This document shows, one piece after another, positions 43,471 to 53,429 of a stretch of DNA of 64,000 nucleotides. A model generated the notes under the pieces. The model made no database searches, had not been told where the DNA came from, and saw only the letters and a program-made list of their open reading frames with translations. Each line of letters begins with the position of its first letter. The stretch's first letter is position 1. This DNA is from Hemileia vastatrix. Its lineage: Eukaryota; Basidiomycota; Pucciniomycetes; Pucciniales; Zaghouaniaceae. The stretch lies in assembly GCA_030280995.1 (NCBI GenBank), contig JASXTE010000019.1, positions 9,411,501-9,475,500 on the forward strand. The letters run 5' to 3'. The translations under genes were made by a program, and so were the position numbers.

Positions 43471-46400
43471 ATGCCTGAATCTTCCTCCACTCCATCTCCT
43501 AACTTTTCTTATCTCCAAGACTCCTCTAACTACTCTGAGATCAAAGGACTAGAAAAGCTAAACGATAAAAATTATAGCGTATGGAAGACTGACCTTAAAT
43601 ATGCACTTACCGTCAGGAATCTCGATCAATTCCTTTCTGAGGACTGCCCCATCCCCTCAGATCCGGACTTGCTGTCGATCTTCAATATTCGCAAAAGGCA
43701 AACCAATACGATCATCAAAATGTTTATGGATCGTTCAAATCAAAACAAATTCATTCTTGATGATGACGCAGTGGAACCAGCTGAATTATGGACTCGAATT
43801 AAAAATCACTACGCTTCCAAATCTAGTCAAAATTGTTCCTTCGTTATTAATAAACTCTTCAAAATTAAATTCAATGAAGGCAATATTATGGAAGCGATGG
43901 ACGACTTTCGAAGCAACATTAAATTACTTCGTGATGTTGCTTTGGATCTTTTCAAGGACAATATTTTATTGTATATTATGGCTAATTACGTTCTCAATCT
44001 CCTTCCTGAGTCATACCAAACCTTTGCCTCAATCATCTTGAGCAAGTACGATATCACCAACCTACGACCAACTATAGAAGGCATATTTGGCGATATTGAA
44101 GTTGAGGTAATCAAACGGAAAACTCTTAATTCCACTAACTCAACATCTGGGACAGCACTATCAATAGACACCAAATCTAAAGTGTTTTGCTCAAAAGGAC
44201 AACATAACCCTCTAGCTCCCCACCCCGAATCCTCGTGCTTTCAGTTACATCCTGAAAAGCGTGATGAATTCTTGAAACGAAAGAAGGAGCGAGAAAATAA
44301 GGACAACAATGCTAAAGATTTATCCGTATTCTCGGACATTCCCCTCAATCACGCCATCCTGGACAGTGGCGCATCCTTCTCTATATTCAACTCACTCAAA
44401 TTCTTCTCTTCCTACAAACCCGTCAAACTATCTCTATCAATGGCAAATGGAGACGAACTACTCGCCCTTGGACAAGGAAAAGTAACGTTCTCTTCATCAT
44501 CCGGCCATCTCTTCAACATCGAAAATGCACTATATGCACCAGATGTAAAGGCTAACTTAATTTCAGCCGTTGATTTATTACTTGATGGGTGGAGTTTGGT
44601 CAAGGAAGACGGAACTTTTAAAATTAAAAATAAAAATGCAACACATTTTGAATGTGCCATAATAGGACGAATTATTACTTTTCCCTTATCCACTCCTTCT
44701 ATATTCAATATTTCCCCACATGAGGAAAATCATCTTCAACTCCTTCATCACAAGTATGGTCACCCGAATAATCAGGTCATGAAGCAGCTATTTCCAGGTT
44801 TGAATTTCACTAAATTCAGTTGTAGAACCTGTGCACTTGCTAAGTCTCATGTATTACCATATGGTGGTACTTTTCCGACTCCCAAAAACCCCCTCGATGT
44901 TGTACATATGGATTTGTGCGGACCTATCACTCCAGACTCTAAAGGGGGGAAATCTTACTTCTTCCAAATAGTGGACGGTCACTCACGATACCGACACACT
45001 TACTTCCTCAGCCTGAAATCGGAAACCTATGAGATTTTTTGTGATCATCAAATCATGGTTGAAAATCAACTTTCCCGATCCATCAAATGCGTTGTTTCTG
45101 ACAACGGTGGGGAATTTACCAGCAACGCCATGAAAAATTTATTCAAAAACAATGGTATCCTTCATCTTCGAACTGCTCCTTACTCACCGCAACAAAATCC
45201 GATAGCTGAGCGTGGAAACCGATCCATAGTTGAAAAGGCCAAATGTCTACTTATCGAGTCAGGACTAGATTCCTATTGGTGGGCTGAAGCGGTCAACACA
45301 GCCACCTTCCTGTTGAATATACTACCCTCATCAGCTCTAGACAATTACAAAACTCCCTGGGAACTCTGGCACGACGGTAAAGTCAAAACTCCTCAACAAC
45401 TACATCCATTCGGGTCAGATGTGGTTTATTATCAACAAAAGCACATGCGAAGTGGTAAATTTGGACCTAGTGGAGAGGAAGGGATTTTTCTGGGTTATTG
45501 TGAGGGTCACCTCAACTATCGCATCTACTCACCCAGTACTGATTCTATTTTAATTACCCATAACGTTAAATTCCTAAACTCTTTCACACTAGCTCGTAAA
45601 ATTACCAAAGGACAACCTGTCGAAACACTTGTGTTTCCCGAACTTGAACACTTCTCAATTCAGTCACCAGCTATCACTTCACCTCCCCCTAATCCTCAGA
45701 CTGCCTCTGAAATCAACTCAGAAATCTCTGAGAATTCAGACCCTCTACTGGAGATACCAGTCCCCATTGATCCCGATCTATCCACTGATCTCCCATCCGC
45801 CCCTAAAAACTATGCTTATGTCGACAAAAATCTGAAACCTCCTCACGAAATCAATTCCTCCATTGACACATCAAACATCTTGACCACGAAGCGCAGAGGA
45901 AACCAGATCAACATGGTAGTTACTCCCTTTGACACACCTAACTCATTCTACAATGCTCTCAATTCTCCTGAACGCGAAAAATGGCTCAATGCCATCAATG
46001 CTGAATTATCTAGCATCACCAGGCATAATGTCTGGGAAGAGACTCCCCCTCAATCAAACAATCATCTATTGGGAACCACCTGGACCTTCAAACGAAAAAC
46101 CGATTCCGAAGGTAACATAGTCAAGTACAAAGCCAGGCTGTGTGTACAAGGGTTTGCACAAATCGAGGGCATTGAATACAATGAAACCTATGCACCCACT
46201 GGCAGATTAAACACCTTACGTTTCCTTCTCGGTCTCGCAGCCTTCAAGGGATGGGAGCTTCACCAGATGGATGTGAAATCCGCCTTCTTACACGGGGAAC
46301 CCGACGAAGATCTATACCTTCGATTTCCCAATGGATACTCCCCTCAAAATCCTAATCATTGCCTACACTTAAAGAAATCTTTGTATGGGCTGAAACAGAG

Positions 46401-47472
46401 TCCCAGGTGTTGGTACCGCAAGCTCAGTTCTTTCTTCACTGATATTGGTTTTCGAGCAAGCAAAGCCGAACCCTGCTTATTTCTCAACACTGATTCAACT
46501 CATCCCTGTTATGTCTTCATACATGTTGACGACTTGATCATCGGTGGTCCCTCAGTTCAAGACTTTAAGGACAAAATATCTCAAGTATTTGACATGGATG
46601 ATCAAGGTGAACTCAAATGGGTCCTTGGTATGAAGGTGACTCGAGATTGGAACGCTAAAACCATCAATCTTTCACAAGAACTTTATATATCTAAGTTATT
46701 AAGTGAATTCAATCATCAAGACTGTCGGTCTGTTACCATTCCCCTAGTTCCCAATTCTCATTTTTCCACCTGCTCTTCGAATCAATTAACCAAGCTCTTC
46801 AATTACCGAAGGGCAATTGGTCTCCTCAATTATCTAGTTCTATGCACCCGTCCTGACCTGGCCTACGCTGCCTCTACCTTAGCCCAGTACTTGAATGAGC
46901 CTTCAGATCAACAGATACAGGCTTTCTTTCATATACTTCGTTATCTTCAACTAACCAAAACTTTCTGCTTAACCCTTGGTAACGTAGGTGAATCTCATAT
47001 TGGCCAATTAACTGGTTATGCGGATGCCAACTACAACAAATCCGAGGATTATAAATCTACATCCGGAACTCTTGTTTTTCATTTAGGATTGATTAGCTGG
47101 CAATCAAGTAAACAACAATCCGTCGCACTCTCCACCTCAGAAGCTGAATACTATGCAATGACTGATTGCGGTCAGGACCTGTTGTGGACTAAGGAACTCT
47201 TCAATGACTTCTCAATCCCTCTTGACAAGTCCATCCTCTGCGGCGACAATAAAGGCGGCATAAATCTGGCTCTCAATCCCCTTTATCAGCATCGCACCAA
47301 ACACATCAACACGAAGGTACACTGGTTACGCGAACAAGTGAACAATGATGAATTCACCATTGAGTATATCCCCTCAGCTCAAATGATTGCTGACGTTCTG
47401 ACTAAGCCCTTGCCAAGACCTAAACATCACCAATTTCTCAAATCACTCAATCTCTTGCCATTGCTTTCTTGA
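43471..47472 (+). CDS. Copia-1 gag-pol polyprotein, 1333 residues, intact
   Basis: In order: gag (KLNDKNYSVWKTDLKYAL, residues about 30-210); a His/Cys stretch HNPLAPHPESSCFQLHPEKR in place of a standard knuckle (about 245); protease AILDSGASFSIFN (about 295); GAG-pre-integrase HHKYGHP...CRTCALAK (about 430-460); integrase HMDLCGPIT (Asp), VVSDNGGEFTSN (Asp), QQNPIAERGNRSI (Glu); RT KARLCVQGFAQIEG, MDVKSAFLHGEPDEDLYL, LKKSLYGLKQSPRCWY, active site FIHVDDLIIGG; RNase H GYADANYNKSED, LSTSEAEYYAMTDC, DNKGGINLA, HINTKVHWLREQV, MIADVLTKPL. All catalytic residues are present with no stop or frameshift. It copies its own RNA in cytoplasmic particles and integrates the cDNA. Confidence 0.97.
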   Translation: MPESSSTPSPNFSYLQDSSNYSEIKGLEKLNDKNYSVWKTDLKYALTVRNLDQFLSEDCPIPSDPDLLSIFNIRKRQTNTIIKMFMDRSNQNKFILDDDAVEPAELWTRIKNHYASKSSQNCSFVINKLFKIKFNEGNIMEAMDDFRSNIKLLRDVALDLFKDNILLYIMANYVLNLLPESYQTFASIILSKYDITNLRPTIEGIFGDIEVEVIKRKTLNSTNSTSGTALSIDTKSKVFCSKGQHNPLAPHPESSCFQLHPEKRDEFLKRKKERENKDNNAKDLSVFSDIPLNHAILDSGASFSIFNSLKFFSSYKPVKLSLSMANGDELLALGQGKVTFSSSSGHLFNIENALYAPDVKANLISAVDLLLDGWSLVKEDGTFKIKNKNATHFECAIIGRIITFPLSTPSIFNISPHEENHLQLLHHKYGHPNNQVMKQLFPGLNFTKFSCRTCALAKSHVLPYGGTFPTPKNPLDVVHMDLCGPITPDSKGGKSYFFQIVDGHSRYRHTYFLSLKSETYEIFCDHQIMVENQLSRSIKCVVSDNGGEFTSNAMKNLFKNNGILHLRTAPYSPQQNPIAERGNRSIVEKAKCLLIESGLDSYWWAEAVNTATFLLNILPSSALDNYKTPWELWHDGKVKTPQQLHPFGSDVVYYQQKHMRSGKFGPSGEEGIFLGYCEGHLNYRIYSPSTDSILITHNVKFLNSFTLARKITKGQPVETLVFPELEHFSIQSPAITSPPPNPQTASEINSEISENSDPLLEIPVPIDPDLSTDLPSAPKNYAYVDKNLKPPHEINSSIDTSNILTTKRRGNQINMVVTPFDTPNSFYNALNSPEREKWLNAINAELSSITRHNVWEETPPQSNNHLLGTTWTFKRKTDSEGNIVKYKARLCVQGFAQIEGIEYNETYAPTGRLNTLRFLLGLAAFKGWELHQMDVKSAFLHGEPDEDLYLRFPNGYSPQNPNHCLHLKKSLYGLKQSPRCWYRKLSSFFTDIGFRASKAEPCLFLNTDSTHPCYVFIHVDDLIIGGPSVQDFKDKISQVFDMDDQGELKWVLGMKVTRDWNAKTINLSQELYISKLLSEFNHQDCRSVTIPLVPNSHFSTCSSNQLTKLFNYRRAIGLLNYLVLCTRPDLAYAASTLAQYLNEPSDQQIQAFFHILRYLQLTKTFCLTLGNVGESHIGQLTGYADANYNKSEDYKSTSGTLVFHLGLISWQSSKQQSVALSTSEAEYYAMTDCGQDLLWTKELFNDFSIPLDKSILCGDNKGGINLALNPLYQHRTKHINTKVHWLREQVNNDEFTIEYIPSAQMIADVLTKPLPRPKHHQFLKSLNLLPLLS

Positions 47473-47483
47473 GCACGGGAGGG

Positions 47484-48233
47484 TGTTGAACGTAGATTAC
47501 TAACTTAGTATTAGCTATAGAAGTCTAGTAGTAAATCTATTACATACGTAGAATTTACTAATTGTCTAAACCTAACCTGATGATATCATGCAAAGCATAT
47601 ATGGGTGAGGAGCCGCATCCTTGTTCCTCATCCACTCTCTTTTCTATTTTATTATTTTTCTATTTTATTATTTACTTTATTTTATTTTTATTATTATTAT
47701 TATTTTATTTTTCTTTCTTCAATTAACAATTAACAAATCATTCACCCTTATCTGTCCCTATCCAGTCCTTTTGTCCATTTCATTGTCCTGTCCTGTCCTT
47801 GTGTTCCCACCGTCCATACTAGCCTAGAAGTCCTACTTACCTGCTGCCTAATTCCATCAGGTAACTTTGTACGTATGCTCTACTAAAGCAATGTCATCTG
47901 ATCCACTCTCTTTTCTATTTTATTATTTTTCTATTTTATTATTTACTTTATTTTATTTTTTTTATTATTATTATTTTATTTTTCTTTCTTCAATTAACGA
48001 TTAACAAATCATTCACCCTTATCTGTCCCTATCCAGTCCTTTTGTCCATTTCATTGTCCTGTCCTGTCCTTGTGTTCCCACCATCCATACTAGCCTAGAA
48101 GTCCTACTTACCTGCTGCCTAATTCCATCAGGTAACTTTTCCTTTTGTCCATTTCATTGTCCTGTCCTGTCCTTGTGTTCCCACCGTCAATACTAGCCTA
48201 GAAGTCCTACTTACCTGCTGCCTAATTCCATCA
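47484..48233 (+). repeat. 3' LTR of copia-1 with partial tandem amplification
   Basis: Unit A (47484-47859) is a full LTR. It is followed by GTAACTTTGTACGTATGCTC and a partial LTR copy, unit B (about 47900-48130), then GTAACTTT and a shorter copy, unit C (about 48139-48233). Each ends CTGCCTAATTCCATCA. The 5' LTR has a single unit. The real end is fixed by the target duplication after unit C. Confidence 0.88.
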
Positions 48234-48238
48234 GCTCA

Positions 48239-48639
48239 TTGGTTTTCTTTCACCAGCTCAACATGAAATCACATATTTTCTGAAATCACATATTTTGTCA
48301 GTGATATTTTTTTTTCATTCATCACTCATATCCTTTTCATCCTCTCCTCAAACATCACTCAAATATTTTGCTTACTTTTATTTTCTCAACTCATCTCACC
48401 AGGTAAGTCTTTTTTTTCTTTTTTCTTGTTTTTTATTTGCTAATCATGAATTTTTTTATTTTGCTTTTTTTTGTTTTTTTTTTGTTTGTTTTTTTTTTTT
48501 TGTTTTGTTTTTTGTTTTGTTTTGTTTTTTGTTTTTTTTGTTTTTTTTTTTTTTGTTTTTTTTGTTTTTTTTTTTTTGTAAGTCCTTTTTTTTATTTTCA
48601 AGGTTAGACTAATTTTTTTTTCTTATTTTTCTCTTTTTT
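48239..48639 (+). other. H2 spacer, leader of TET gene region
   Basis: Resumes H2 after copia-1. Homologous to minus-strand 29600-29780 in H1 (CTCAACATGAAATC, CACTCATATCC, CTCATCTCACCAGGTAAGT). Then T and TTTTG runs (48400-48580). The 105-codon ORF is low complexity. Confidence 0.55.
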
Positions 48640-49260
48640 TTCTCTTGTTCACCCTCTTTAGCTGCCTCATTTCACCCCTTTTCCTCTCTATTTACCTGCC
48701 TCAAGTCACTCCTTCTCCCCTCTCTTTATCTTTCTCAAGTTCCCCTTTTTTCACCCTCTATACCTGTCCCGAATCCCCCCTTTCCCCCCTCTTTAGATGC
48801 CTCATGACCCCCCTTCCCCTCTCTTTAGGCACCTCATGACCCCCCCTTCCCTTTAGGTACCTCAACCCTCCCCCCTTCTCTTCTCTTTAGCCACCTCAAA
48901 TCCCCCCTTCCCCCCCTTCCACTCCCCTTAACCTGCCTCTACCCCCCTCCTTCTTAATAAACGATCGCTAACAATCATTTTTTAGGAAGGAGGAGGGGCT
49001 AGAGGTGGCTTAAGGGGGGTGGAAGGGGGGCCTTTGAGGTGGCTAAAGAGGGGGGGAAAGGGGGGGGTTTGGGACATCTAAAGAGGGGTGAAGGGGGGGT
49101 TTGGGGGGTTTTGAGGCAATTAAGGACGGGGTTTCAGGGGGATTTTGAGGCAGGAAAGGAGGGGATTTGAGGGGGGTTTTGAGGAAAGGAGGGAGGGATT
49201 TTATAGGGGATTTCAGAGAAATAAAGGGGGGGAAAGGGGACTTTTATGGGAGTTAAAGAG
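48640..49260. repeat. C-rich to G-rich strand-switch island upstream of TET gene (H2)
   Basis: Plus strand: about 310 bp of CCCC/CTTT-rich units (CCTCTTTAG.(C/T)(A/G)CCTCA), an AT centre (TAATAAACGATCGCTAACAATC), then about 300 bp of GGGG-rich complement-like units (GAGGTGGCTAAAGAGGGG). Same placement relative to the TET ATG as in H1, though the actual unit sequence differs. Confidence 0.85.
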
Positions 49261-49749
49261 GGGTTAACTACTTTCTGAAAAACATACTAAAAAATTTGTT
49301 TTTTGTAATTTTTTTTTTTGATAGAATTTTAGAAAAAAAAAATCTTTTACATTCTGTTAAGGTCTTTCCCTGTAAATTACAAAACAAAAAAAGTTTAGAT
49401 TTTAATTTAATAATTTTACTGAATTTAATTTTTTTTTTTAAATTTATTTGTTTTGATTTTTCTTTTACTGATTTTTTTTTTAATTTTTAATTTTTTTTTA
49501 AATTATTTTGTCAGGATTTTCTGTGAAGGGTTTTTATAACCAAACTTCAGGTTTTCTTTTGTATTTTTTTTTGAAATAATTTTTACTGAAAATTATTATA
49601 TTTTTTTTTTGTTTTAAAAATTTTTCTTAAATTCTTTTTAAAAGGATTTTGCTTTAAATTTTATTTTAAAAGATATTATTACGTGAGTTTTTTTTTAAAA
49701 AATGCTGTGAATTTTTTTTTGACATTTAAATTTTTTTCAGATCAAAAAA
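49261..49749. other. T/A-rich leader upstream of H2 TET ATG
   Basis: Homopolymeric T and A runs; no gene. Short Phe-rich ORFs are artefacts. Confidence 0.5.
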
Positions 49750-51360
49750 ATGTCTTCTTCTTCAGATTCACCCCTTACTTCTCTATCATCTTCATCTTTA
49801 TCCTCTTTATCATCTTCATCTTTATCATCTCTATCATCTTCTTCAAAATCAACTTCAATACAATCATCTTCTAAATCATCAAAAAAAATTAATGATAATC
49901 AGTCTCAACAGAATAAAAGATATCTGAAAAAAAAATTTTTCTTCTAAATCATCAAAAAAAATTAAAGATAATCAGTCTCGTCAGAAAAAAAGATATCTGA
50001 AAAAAAAAGATTCATCTTCTAAATCATCAAATAAAAAACTAAGGATAATCAGTCTCATCAGAAGAAAAGATATCTGAAAAAAAAATTCTCTGTGAAAGTT
50101 TTTTTTGTCATATCACAAACATCTTTTTTCATAAAACTAAAGTAGATAAAAAAAATCAATATCCAAACAAATTACCAGAAGATATCAAATATATAACCAA
50201 ATTTGGAGATGATTGAGTTGTTGCAGTTATCAGTAATACTTATAAGGCTCAATTCATTTTTGAAGTTCATTCATTTGATGGTGTAAAAGATGAATCTTTT
50301 ATTCAATTATCCGATCTTATCATAACTCTTTATCAAATGGATTTGATTTGGTTACCTATAAGGAATACGAATTTGTTGGGTGGTATCATGATTGTATTTG
50401 GTTGGAGACCTGGTTTTGTTGAAGGATATTCTCTTGGTATGTATAATAATTTTTGTTCCATTATTTATATCATTTCACTTATTTCAATTATATAGGCATA
50501 TATTCATTGCTCAAGAATATCACTAAAGCTCAAAAAGATGAAGATTTTTGCTTATGGGACACTCTACCTTCCTTTAACTATTTTCTTGCTCTTTGACTCA
50601 AAAAGCTCTGTAATAAAGCATTTGAAAAAAACCATGAACTTGCAGCCAAAGTTGGAATACTGAATTGGTGTGACTCCAAATGGGAAGATATCACCCACAA
50701 ATATCTTTTATTTTCTAATTTTATTATCACTCATTCTGGATTCCACAATAGGATTCATATCAATAGGAATGATGCCAATTTTCTTACTTTTGGTATATTC
50801 TCATATATCAATCCAATAACTGGCCAACCAATACCATCTCCAGCTAAAATCAAAGAACATGGTTTATATTCTCCAGACAACCAATGCATCATTGATTTTG
50901 GTTTAGGAAATGGTATCATCAAAACTATTTGGAATTCTTCTCAGGATAATCATCATATGACCAAAGCTCCTCCTGGTTTGGAATCCTGTCTAGATTTCAC
51001 ACATTTTGGTTGCTCATTTCAAATCAGTCATAAGTTGATTCAAAGAATCAACAAGGTAAAAAATAAAGGTAAAGTTAATCGATTTAAAATAAATTTATCT
51101 AGATCCAAAAAGTATGGGATTAGAGTTGTCATCAAAAAATTTATATTTTTTCATAAATTTTTAATAAATATTTTTTATATATCAATTTGCTCAACTAAAG
51201 TGATGAGCCAAAGACCTTTGGTTGTATAACAGGTAATCATGATAACATTTATTTGTTTCATGGGGTTCCTCTAGCCTATAGCTGTGGAAAGTCCCAGACT
51301 TTTGTTTCTAGATTTGATCTGCATTTTGGCTTGAGGAATTGTCTTTACTTTAAACTATAG
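49750..51360 (+). pseudogene. H2 TET/JBP-like 2-oxoglutarate/Fe(II) dioxygenase gene
   Basis: ATG 49750, Ser-rich tail (MSSSSDSPLTSLSSSS), then three tandem Lys-rich repeats of about 70 bp (49872-50095). Core: PEDIKYITKFGDD*VVAVI, LLGGIMIVFGWRPGFVEG and, after a 59-nt intron (50437-50495), SLGIYSLLKNITKAQKDED; FIITHSGFHNRIHIN (the Asp of HxD is now Asn); FSYINPITGQPIPSP; CIIDFGLGNGIIKTIW; QDNHHMTKAPP; HFGCSFQIS. A possible last exon reads NIYLFHGVPLAYSCG, FVSRFDLHFGLRN to TAG at 51358. Disabled by stops, the iron-ligand change and frameshifts in the Lys-rich part. Intron position and order match H1. Confidence 0.7.
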
Positions 51361-51404
51361 AAATTGATATATATTAGATATTTATTTAATAATTTATGTA
51401 ATTA

Positions 51405-51850
51405 TATTAAATTTGGATGACTTCCACCCCTTACTTCAATAAAATGCAGGTGGGGGGGTATTGCCAGATTTTCAAATCTGACATTCAAAATTGAAGACTT
51501 GTAAAAATTTTGGTGATACCCACCCCTTGCTTCAATAAAATGTAGGGGGGGTATTTCCAAATTTTTAAATGTAACATGTAAAATGTTTGACTTGTAAATA
51601 TTTTGGTGAAAAATTTTTGGTGATACCCATCCCTTACTTCAATAAAATCCAGGGGGGGGTATTGCCAAAATTTCTTATAAGACTTGTGAAATTCTTGACT
51701 TGTAATAATTTTGGGGATACTGGCAAAATGCAGGGGGTAGTAAAGCCAAAGTTTCATATAAGACTTTCAAGATTCATGACATGAAAGAATTTTGGTGATA
51801 CCCACCCCTTACTTCAAAAAATTCCAGGGGTGGGGGATTGTGAAATTTTC
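51405..51850. repeat. Tandem repeats between convergent TET and Myb genes (H2)
   Basis: Four to five units of about 100-125 bp, each containing GGTGATACCCA(C/T)CCCTT and ACTTCAATAAAAT then CAGGGGGGG(T)ATTGCCA and a GACTTGTAA(A) segment. Related to the pair at 27019-27170 in H1. ORFs here are artefacts. Confidence 0.8.
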
Positions 51851-52024
51851 AAAGGAGAAATGAAAATTTTATTTAAAAAAAGAATATTTAACTTTAAAAT
51901 ACAAAAATTCAAGTAATGATTGATTTCAAGTAATGTTTGATAGAGTAATGAAATACATGAAATTATTGTAAATTTTATGTACAAATAAATATTAACAGTT
52001 GAAGTGTGAGAGAAATAAAACAAA

Positions 52025-53429
52025 CTAGTCATCAAAAAATCTCTTTAAACGTTCAATTTCCTCAACAGATTTATTAGCTTTAACACATTCTATCAAGAAA
52101 TCTTTCTTTTTGGAATTTTCTTCATGATCAAACTTATATTTCATCTGCTCTAATAGGTTTTGATGTTTGAGTGTTTTCTTCACTTTTTTTGATTTTTCAA
52201 TACTTAGAGTTAACTCAAACTTCTTCTCCTCCAAATCTCGGGCCCAATCATCCTTCCGTAAAGAGAGCTTGTACTTCCTCTCCTCCAAATCTTGGGCCCA
52301 ATCATCCTTACGTAAAGAGAGCTTGTACTTCCTCTCTTCCAAATCTTGTAGCCTATCATCCCTCCTTAAAGAGAGCTCATATTTCTTCTTTTCAAAGCTT
52401 AGAGTCTCTTTAGAAATTTCCACTTGTTCTAGAGTGATAATAAAAATTAATATAAAGTAGAAGAAAAGTAGAGTAAAGTAATAAGAGGTATGGTATCACT
52501 TACCAGCATCACGTTTCTCTAAAAATTGTTCCATAGACAAAAAAGGGGTTTGTGATGAAGTATCACTATTTTTTCTTCTTTGGGAGTGGAAATATAGACT
52601 ACTTGAAGACCTACGCTTCTTGTTCAAGGTCCTATTTTCCTCCTCATCATTGTCACTACCTTCAGACTCAGTTGATTGAGGATCCTGGGTTTGTTTGTCA
52701 GCCTTTTAAGAAATAAGAAAAAGATAAGTAAATAAAAATATAGAACTGATTAGATAAAAGAAAAAAGAAGCAGACCTGAGTTAGATTTGGTTGGGTTAAA
52801 TCACCAACAGGATCTACAGAAAAGCTATCTAGATTTGTCTAATTCAAATGAGGGGAGGCTTGAGTGGAGGAAGAGGATGGGAAAAGATTTGCTTCAAAAT
52901 CATGTTAGGAGATAGGATCTTCTCCATCCAACATGTTTACAGGATTAACATTGGCTTTCTCTCCAAAGATTTCATCCATCTCTTTAAAGTAAGGACATGA
53001 AGATTCAAGTTTATTGTCTATGGATTTGATACCCTTAGTTATATCGATGTTGGCAACCCCAAAACCAGTGGAAGATGAAAGAGCCTTTGCCTTCTTGAGT
53101 TTGGTTTGGTAATGCTTGAAGCGTTCAGACATCTTTTTAGGCAAAAGATCAATCCTTCATTTGGTCTTATTCTATAATTCATTTGCCATTAGAAGATAGA
53201 CATTAACTTTTGATGCTGGGTGCAATCTTACTTTAGTTACATACTCAGTACCAAAACAAGAATCATAGTTAGATTTGGTTTTCAGCCAGTTGATAAGAAT
53301 GAGATGATCATATTTTTTTAATTGAACAGTCTTAGATTTCTCAGCTGAGTGGGGGAAAGAGGGAGTAGTGGGATTTGAAGAACAACTGGGTGATGGCTGC
53401 CTTTGAGAAGATCTAGGATGATGAGGCAT
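52025..53429 (-). pseudogene. H2 Myb/SANT-like DNA-binding and coiled-coil protein gene
   Basis: ATG 53429 (MPHHPRSSQRQPSPS). DNA-binding-like domain: VQLKKYDHLILINWLKTKSN, ASKVNVYLLMANEL, KKMSERFKHYQTKLKKAKAL, TGFGV, CPYFKEMDEIFG. The linker exon (ADKQTQDPQSTESEGS ... FLSMEQFLEKRDA) lies in 52500-52710 between introns (acceptor near 52707, donor near 52502). The C-terminal exon 52423-52025 has an 18-residue heptad unit (YKLSLRKDDWAQDLEERK) in about 3.5 copies and ends CVKANKSVEEIERLKRFFDD. Stops near 53170, 53156, 52902 and 52840. Partner of the H2 transposase by analogy. Confidence 0.65.

Larger units (their letters stand above)
43001..48233 (+). mobile_element. Intact Ty1/copia retrotransposon copia-1, inserted in H2
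   Basis: The 5' LTR is 43001-43360 and the 3' LTR begins at 47484, both starting TGTTGAACGTAG and ending TTCCATCA. Target duplication GCTCA at 42996-43000 and 48234-48238. Primer site GGTTATGGGCCCAG (43362-43375) and purine tract ACGGGAGGG (47475-47483) are in place, and the 1333-codon polyprotein is uninterrupted. It is probably young and potentially active. Confidence 0.96.

Noticed and set aside
48295..48612. 105-codon Phe-rich ORF
   Set aside because: T and TTTTG homopolymer-like sequence in the H2 spacer; no complexity and no homologous frame in H1.
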